Below are positions 57,600 to 64,000 of a stretch of DNA of 64,000 bases, piece by piece. Under the pieces are notes generated by a model. That model was given only the letters and a program-made list of their open reading frames with translations. It was not told where the DNA came from and did not search any database. Origin of the DNA: Adenophora triphylla var. japonica (Eukaryota; Streptophyta; Magnoliopsida; Asterales; Campanulaceae); contig JAFEMH010002092.1 in NCBI GenBank assembly GCA_022495995.1, positions 27,501-91,500 of the forward strand, given 5' to 3'. Made by a program: the position numbers and the translations under genes. Numbering within the stretch: position 1 is the stretch's first letter; each line of letters opens with the position of its first letter.

Positions 57600-58020
57600 C
57601 TGCCTGTCTGAAGATTCGCCTGTCTAGGCTCCGAACCTGCGAGGAAATGTGTTAGAAAACAAAGGTTCACCTGTCCGGTCCTTTGAGTCCTGTCGGTTTT
57701 GCGACGATTCGCCTGCCTGGGTTCCGAATCGGGCTTTTTTTGTTGAGGATGACGATTCACCTGTTTGGGCGTTGAATCGGGCTTTTGATTTGACGATCCA
57801 CCTGTCTGGGCATTGGATCGGGCTTTTGTGATGACGATCCACCTGTCTGGGCGTTGGACCGGGCTTTTGATTTGATGATCCACCTGTCTGGGCGTTGGAC
57901 CGGGCTTTTGTAATGACGATCCACCTGTCTGGGCGTTGGACCAGGCTTTTGATTTGACAATCCACCTGTCTGGACGTTGGACCGAGCTTTTCTTTTGATG
58001 ATTCACCTTTCTGGGCTCTG
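57600..58020. repeat. 41-bp minisatellite within the Ogre-like LTR
   Basis: The core GATCCACCTGTCTGGGCGTT followed by GGACCGGGCTTTTG repeats at 41-bp steps (57792, 57833, 57874, 57915, 57956). More diverged copies lie upstream to about 57600 and one downstream. The array is GC-richer than the surroundings. Frames through it encode repetitive peptides on the minus strand; these are a by-product of the repeat. Confidence 0.85.
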
Positions 58021-58949
58021 AATCATGTGGACTGAGTTAATTTTTGGATCAATTGGTCTTCGGGCGATTGGTGCCGTACCGAGAAATCGTGCGGGTGTCA
58101 CGTTTGGCTCGTTCCGTGACTTGCGGTGTCGATTTTTCCACGTTTCCTTGCTAGTGTATTATTTCCAAGGGTAAATGTGTCAAAATTTTGAATTTTGACA
58201 TTATGTAGAAGCTTATTGTCGAGGACAATTTTATCAATTTCCAGAAGGCATATCTCGCGCGAGATAAGATATACCGTGCGGAATATCCACTGTCGAGGCA
58301 ATATATAATAGGAGCTGCTATTTTAATTTGAAACATCTCTTTTCAAATTCACTCCCTAGCTCAAGCCAAGGCAATTTTCTCTGCAAATCTTCGTGAATTG
58401 CTTGTTGATTCCTCCCTCCAAACAACTCTCAATCCTTCCTCTCTCCACAATCAATGGCTCAAGAGAGAAAGAATCCGATTTTGGGGAGTTACTTGCTTGG
58501 GAAAGATTATCCTCGCGACGACCTCACCTTCGATAGAGACGCGCATATCTCCACCTGTGAGTACGCCAATCCAATTCGCGATCCCTTTTCAGGTGCATTT
58601 TAAATGATAAAATCGCACTAAGGGGTGTTTTGGTAAATTCCCGGTCCATTCCGAGACTTCCGAAAATATTTTATGAGTTTCTCGTGAAGAAAGTATTTTT
58701 TAGTATTTTTCCCAGACAAAATGACCTACAAGGAATTATTGGCTTTGGACCTTTAAGGAATTAGCCCGAAATGTTCCATAACCAGTTTCTAGCGCCAGAA
58801 ACGGTTATTGGCTCGTCCCGTCGTGCGACAGATTGAAGCTTGGAAATTGGAAACGGGAGGTCGTGCGACCAAATAAAGCTTATTTCCAAATCAGTGTTAA
58901 ATACCAAAATAATTCATTTGTCAAAAGGGGGGCACACACAAAAGACACA

Positions 58950-59480
58950 CAGTTCACACCCTTTCTCTCTCTATACGCAAACAAGCTTTCTCTCTCTATA
59001 CGCAGAACGCAGAAGACCACACCCTCACCATTGTTGCTCCCCAGAATCGCCATCTCCACCAGCCCCTCTCTCTCTAAACGCCATCGTCGTCCTCACCAAG
59101 CCTCCCTCACAAAACCCATTCGCCGACTTCAACCTCCATCTCTCTCCGGCCAAAGTAAACTCCAACAACCGCCGCTTCACCAAACAACGACCCAATCTCT
59201 GCCTCAATCAATTCCTCACTGAGTTCCTTCTCTGAACCCACCACCGGCGACCTCCAATTCCCCCTCAACTTCCAACACCGCTCCAAATCAACCGTGTTCG
59301 ATCTCCTTACTTCCAACCACCAATTGCCCCTCTATGTCCTCTCCCTTCTCTAATTGGCTGGAATAATCCAACTCTTCCTCAATCCCGACCAAATCCCTCT
59401 CAATAACACCAAAAACCTGATTGCCTTCTTCTTCCACTGTTCCGGTCCCAAGCCCATTCAACACACAAGTGTATTTGAAG
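58950..59480 (+). other. Gene-leader-like segment inside the Ogre-like LTR
   Basis: CTCTCTCTATACGC repeats are followed by CCATC/CTCCACC-rich sequence. A plus frame around 59235-59355 reads like LQFPLNFQHRSKSTVFDLLT and LPLYVLSLL. Composition and codon texture resemble a plant 5' UTR and first exon more than LTR sequence. I do not recognise the protein. It could be captured host DNA or chance. Confidence 0.35.
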
Positions 59481-60521
59481 CTGCACAGTAACTTCGGTCC
59501 GAGAGTTCAAATCTGTTTCTGGAACTGAGTTGAAGATCCTCCTACCTAACTTGGTTTGAGGATTAAGGACACTATGAGGGTAACGAATCCTAACCTTCTC
59601 TCTCCCTGTTTTCTGTGTAGTGCGACTGCCATTGCTTGAATTTGCTTATGGTGTAGAATCTGTTTATACTGGTTTTGTTGTAGCTTCATTTTAGTATGTA
59701 GTATACTCTGAGTTGTTTGGATATTCTGATCGTTGGGATCTGTTTTATACGTTCATCGTGGTGATGATACTTGTCTTGTTCATGTGATTGTATGCGTTGT
59801 GCATGAATCGTGCTAAGGTGAGCGTGGATTGTTTCATATCCGCTTTCATCTAAGCTTGGATCTCTTTGAGGTCGTTGGGACCTGTTTCGTACATTTATCA
59901 TAGTGATAATGGATGCTCTTGTATTGATGTAGTGCGTTGGGCATGAATTGGTAAGGTGAGTGTGGATTATTCTATATCCACACTCATCTACCAATTGGTT
60001 CTCTCTGAGGTCGTTGGGACCTAATTTCTATTTTTTTGTTAATCTCGGATTGTCATTTATTATATATGTAATTCATTGATTGTAAAACCTCTGCAGATGG
60101 CGGAGTATGTCCCACGACACAACTGGCCATTCATGGTCCTGCGTCGTGCGACATACTTGGCCTATCTGCAGCTGGTTATTTTTCAGTTGTAAGTTGTTTC
60201 ATTCCTATGTAATCAGGTGGTGGTCTCCTGAATTAAATGACTCACAAGTTGTAATTCCTTTCTTTGAGCAATAAAACAAAGCATTAAAATGCATTTTATA
60301 CATATTTTGTCACACACTTTGCACACACTTTTGAATGTCTTGAATGTTGAACATAGAAAGACTCATCTACGGACGAGGCGTGTTGGGTGAACTCTCGGTT
60401 CTTCCCAACACGTAACCTGACCCCCGAACCCATTTTCTCAATAAAAGGTTTTCAATGTTTCCTTAAAAACGGCGTGGCGACTCCCTATTATTCTCATTTT
60501 TTCGCCGAGCGTTCATTCAGT

Positions 60522-60540
60522 GGCGACTCCGCTGGGGACT
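60522..60540 (+). other. Primer-binding site of the Ogre-like element
   Basis: TGGCGACTCCGCTGGGGAC lies one base after the LTR end. It matches the tRNA-Arg-type primer site reported for Ogre retrotransposons, and fixes plus orientation and the LTR right edge. Confidence 0.8.
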
Positions 60541-61028
60541 TGAAACTTGGTTTTCAAAAGTGGATCAAACTTTCATGATTTTTCAACATTCGTTTCATTC
60601 ATTTGTGTGTGCTTTGTGTATGACATTATATGTGAGTAAATGCATTAAGTGCTTTGTTTTATCCCCTTCCCCCTTGTGTCCCTCTTTGTTTGTGCTGGTG
60701 CTGGGGCTGAGATATTGCATCGTGCTTGGAGGTTGGGCTGATTTTTGATTGCTGTTCAGATTCTGGGATTGGATCCTTCTGTCACGCGACAGAGAATGCC
60801 CTGACTGTCCTGTGTAGTGCGACAAAAAGGGTCCATTTGCAGTAATTTGTTCTTGGTGCAGATTGTGATTGTGGGGCAGTCCCCCATGATCAATATTATT
60901 GATCCTTGATTATTGTATCTCTGTGGGAGTGTGTGTGCGTTATTTTCTTTTATCACCCCTTTTCAAATAATAATAATAATAAAAAAATCATTTTCGCAAA
61001 TAAAGGAATCATAGCCATCCCGCACACT
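60541..61028 (+). other. 5' leader of the Ogre-like element
   Basis: No coding sequence is supported. It contains two more CpG-palindrome motifs (CACGCGACAG near 60783 and AGTGCGACA near 60815) and AATAAT repeats near 60968. It is interrupted at 61029 by the LTR of another element, so the Ogre gag is outside the window or lost. Confidence 0.5.
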
Positions 61029-62211
61029 TGATGGAGGAAATCTCCCTCTTGTAATAAAAACCGAGCAAGTGTACTCACTACCGGTGTAGCAGTATGCACA
61101 AGCAGGGGTCGAATCCAAAGAGACTCGTTGGTAAACAAATAAAGTAGAAGCAGTGAATTTAGTAACCACAGTTTATAGATTTGATTTAGTACTAAAAGCA
61201 TAAAATGAATAACAAAAACTAACTAAACGAGAAAACATATTATGAGCAGGGATTTATAGATTGGATTTCACTTCACCATCATTCTATGCATAATTTTTAC
61301 TTATAAAACATCAACTCAACTTCTAGGATTCATTCACTGAAGCTAGGATCGACACGGTTAGATGGCCGGATTACAATCCTAAATACTCTCTTAATATTAT
61401 GGATTCTATTACGGTACCACAATATGCCAAGAATACATTAAGTACATAAGAATAAAAGAACCCAACATTGATCCGATTCTATTAACCAAATTAATGGCTC
61501 GATAAATACCCAATTATTCAAAGATGAGTTCGTATCTTAACATACATCTCAAATCTAAGAACATGGAATTACAAACTATTATTGAACTAGAAGAAATCAA
61601 ATTGAAAGAATTAAAACTTTATTACATAGAAATCCGGTGAAGATCAAACCAATCTACAAATCTAGGAAATTAGCTACTCATAATTTACAATAATAAAAAC
61701 CTGGAATATGATGAATTCTTCGTCTCTCTCAAAGAGTTGTTAAAGAAAAGCATAAACATCCCCTCTTAAAACTAAAAGTGGGCTGTGAATATATAGAGAC
61801 TAGGGCAAAAACTATGGTCCAAAGCTGAGAAATAACGAGAATGCCCTTGTTTAAGACGTCAAAACTGTTGCTGATGACGGGCCAGCGCGGCCGCAATGTA
61901 AATGAGCGCGTCCGCACTAGTTGGCAGGGGATTTGGTCTGACTTTCGTCTCTTGAGCGCGGCCGCAATGGTGTTGAGCGCGGCCGCTCTGGCTGGCAGTT
62001 TCTGGAGCTCGAATCTGTTTCATTCTTTCTTTGCTCCGCTCCACTCCAACTTTACTCCTTGCACTTTTTAGCCATAAAATACACCTTTTCTCTTTATACC
62101 CTGTACTCACTAAATACTCACAAACCATATCAAATATACATAAAACTCGGGAATCAAACACAAAGAAAGCCTAAAAGTGCATCATTTGGATGGGTAAATA
62201 CACATCCATCA
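61029..62211 (-). repeat. 3' LTR of a further Ty3/gypsy element (1183 bp)
   Basis: The ends TGATGGAGG and CACATCCATCA form a perfect TGATGGA terminal inverted repeat. On the minus strand the LTR starts TGATGGATGTGTATTTACCC after GTTTGTGGGTGTT, a purine-rich tract. It ends with a block containing GGATTCGACCCCTGC and ACCGGTAGTGAGTACACTTG, seen in many plant Tat/Athila-type LTRs. It carries four GCGCGGCCGC-like motifs at 61883-61990. It inserted into the leader of the Ogre-like element. Confidence 0.8.
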
Positions 62212-64000
62212 AACACCCACAAACTAACCTTTTGCTCGTCCCGAGTAAAACAAAACTAAAAGAAGTAAAATAAAGCTACTCTAAATACTAATAATAAAAC
62301 ATTAAAACAAAATAATTATTTTTGGGATGTTCTATCACAGATGAGTCATTGGCCATACAAGTCTCAGATTCTCACCAACACACATAATCAACAAGTGCCA
62401 CCACAGTAATGGGATTACAATCACATTGAAGCATAAAACTCATAATTTTCCACCGCGGCATGAATGATGAATGAATTATGGGAGATCACTGCCAACAACC
62501 TAAGATTGTTTATGGATTCACTAAGCGATGCTCTAAATCAATATGTCATAGATATTACAACCCAAAAAGGACACTCATATGCATATTTACACGATTGTCA
62601 ACCCGGTTACTCGATATTGAAAGAATGATATGGCTTAAAAGTTAAGTGCAACAATTCGCGAGGGCTAGGTTCATGGTTACAAATGAAGGTAAGGACATAC
62701 GAAAACAAGAAAGTGAAACTAGAAAGTCTTCTTTTAACAATACATCCTCACTTTGATGATAATTCCTCCGCTCACCCTTATTACTTCCCAATGTTCCAAC
62801 CCACAAACTAAAACTTTTTCATACATTGACATGGGGTTGAGCACATTCCATTACTTTCTTTGGTCACCTTGAAACAAAATTTCCACTTCAACATTAGAGA
62901 GGGCAAGACTTTTTTTTTCTTTGCTTTGCACAAATATATCACAAAGAATGTGCATTTAATATTTTGCTCAAGCCCCTCTTTTCATTACATAACATGACCC
63001 ACTTCTTTATTTTCGTGACCAATTTCCACTCAATCCTTTGATTTTCATAACATCCCCCAAAATATCCCCAATCTTTCCCTAGTTTCACTTTCTTGATAAG
63101 GTGAGAAAATAGTGTATAAATTAAAAGGGTGGGATAATGAGGGTAAAAATGAAGGCAAATGGTGGTCTCAGATAGCCTCCCACTTTGTGAAAGATTCCAT
63201 TCTTTTTCAAGCTCAAAAGGGGTTCTAGCGGAAAATTTTATATAAGTGACGAGAAAGTTTAAGGCTCACAAAAAGGGATTCAAAGAATAGCCATATATAT
63301 CAAGTAACCTATTGACGTGTTATTGACAATCATGCAAACATGTTCTAGGGACCCCGAGAATACACAAAGTGATCCCATAAAAGGCACCTAAGTTGATGAC
63401 AATGACCAAGAATATGATACGGAAGTGAGAGGTGGTGCAATCATAATTTAAATGTTTCAATGCAATCCCAATCGCCACACTTATAATAGCACATGTGATT
63501 TTAAAATTAAAGCACACTCTAATCATCACAGACTTTGGCCAACGTCCCAACTATGAAAAGAACAAAATTTTTTAAATTTTTTCTATTTTTCTTAGAGGGT
63601 GACACTATATACACTCCCCTATAAACCCACAAAATCGGAGAGATGTCTACCCCCAAACTCAAAATATGCTATGTCCTCAGAGCAAAGAGAACAAAAGCAT
63701 GCCTTGGGCTCAACAAAGACATGACACGACTAACCAGTAATTAACATAAAAATAAAATATACCTCATTGGGTTGCCTCCCAAGCAGCGCATTTGGTTAAA
63801 GTCATTAGCCCGACTATGGTCCCAAGCTTACTTGGCCTTAGCTTTGCGGCCTTTGGACCATCTCTTCTCCTCACGGGCACAAACGACCTTCTTTTTCCAA
63901 TTCAGCTCTCCATTGTTAACAAGTAGGGGTAAGGCCAAATTTATTTTTACAACTTTACGCTTGTGCTTACCCCTCTTTCTTTTCTTTTTATTGGGGTGCC
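62212..64000 (-). mobile_element. 3' internal region of the same Ty3/gypsy element
   Basis: The minus strand, next to the LTR, reads TTACTCGGGACGAGCAAAAG. At 63770-63800 it reads CGCTGCTTGGGAGGCAACCC. Both phrases are typical of the stretch after pol in plant Tat/Athila elements. At 63830-64000 the minus strand encodes Lys/Arg-rich residues before a stop (K-R-x-K-H-K-R), perhaps the end of the last ORF. The pol gene itself lies beyond the right edge. The rest of the interval is AT-rich and non-coding. Confidence 0.65.

Larger units (their letters stand above)
56390..60520 (+). repeat. Ogre-like Ty3/gypsy 5' LTR, about 4.1 kb
   Basis: The start TGTGAAGGATTTTTTGAGTC followed by ACCACC, with GGGACTTAGGTTATGAAATG soon after, matches the opening of plant Ogre LTRs as I know them. 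The end CGTTCATTCA at 60520 is followed by G and TGGCGACTCCGCTGGGGAC, a tRNA-Arg-type primer site used by Ogre elements. Inside are CpG palindromes (57122-57165, 58250-58272, 58816-58870), a 41-bp minisatellite (57600-58020), TATATAAT near 58302, and a CT-rich gene-leader-like stretch (58950-59480). The start is inferred from TG and family likeness; the end is firm. Confidence 0.75.

Noticed and set aside
57572..58006. 144-codon minus-strand ORF with repeated PRQVD/QRPDRW-like peptides
   Set aside because: It is produced by the 41-bp minisatellite within the Ogre-like LTR, with parallel repetitive frames on the same DNA.
58833..59235. Two overlapping ~130-codon plus-strand ORFs
   Set aside because: CT-rich leader-like sequence in two frames at once, no recognised domain; described only as a gene-leader-like segment.

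Overview
The window looks like a slice of a large, AT-rich, transposon-dominated plant nuclear genome, most likely a eudicot. The evidence is a SOSEKI (DUF966) gene with plant GT-AG introns, Ty3/gypsy elements of the Tat/Ogre type, copia LTRs, an L1-type LINE ending in (TTG)n, and Stowaway, Tourist, hAT, Mutator-like and Helitron elements. No bacterial, organellar or viral gene was seen. Only one convincing intact host gene is present: a four-exon SOSEKI gene at 20328-23364 (+). I identified elements by hand from coding motifs, target-site duplications (TSDs), terminal repeats, primer-binding sites and hairpins. No database was searched.

Layout. 1-6459: decayed Tat-lineage Ty3/gypsy element (-), with integrase, extra RNase H, RT, protease, gag and 5' LTR in order, then a TA/TACA microsatellite. 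6.8-11.2 kb: host-like spacer with Stowaway and Tourist MITEs and a SINE with a 16-bp TSD. 11.2-16.4 kb: a 1.1-kb unit repeated in tandem and then inverted, full of palindromes with ACTCGCTA/TAGCGAGT arms. 16.4-20.3 kb: a Helitron end, a Stowaway, a small coiled-coil ORF and spacer. 20.3-23.4 kb: SOSEKI gene. 24.2-25.0 kb: a microrepeat MULE. 25.0-33.8 kb: Helitron complex with about 13 tandem copies of a 5' terminus, 3' hairpin ends and a broken helicase. 33.8-37.6 kb: Stowaways and a broken MuDR-like transposase cut by a copia LTR (37576-39243) with pol remnants to 39.87 kb. 40.7-44.4 kb: 3' part of a second Tat element carrying an antisense extra ORF and an LTR. 44.7-45.7 kb: hAT element. 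46.0-48.8 kb: small non-autonomous LTR element with a MULE nested in one LTR. 50.0-50.9 kb: another hAT element. 51.2-55.7 kb: LINE split by a 3-kb CACTA-like insertion that carries exon-intron pieces of replication factor C subunit 3 and an A-type cyclin. 55.7-56.4 kb: seven tandem hairpin units. 56.4-61.0 kb: 4.1-kb Ogre-like 5' LTR, tRNA-type primer site and leader. 61.0-64.0 kb: 3' LTR and 3' internal region of another Ty3/gypsy element (-).

Main discovery candidates. (1) Four non-autonomous Mutator-like elements (12057-12759, 22059-22248, 24196-25013, 47395-48720) share GAG(T/C)TG-type termini, subterminal palindromes and 9-bp TSDs. Three are filled with arrays of a different ~20-bp degenerate microrepeat, and two have a matching empty site elsewhere in the window. 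(2) A mobile element has co-captured cell-cycle genes (RFC3 and cyclin A) in the same orientation with most splice sites kept. (3) A Helitron has serially amplified 5' ends. (4) Short CpG-rich palindromes recur in clusters inside several unrelated LTRs.
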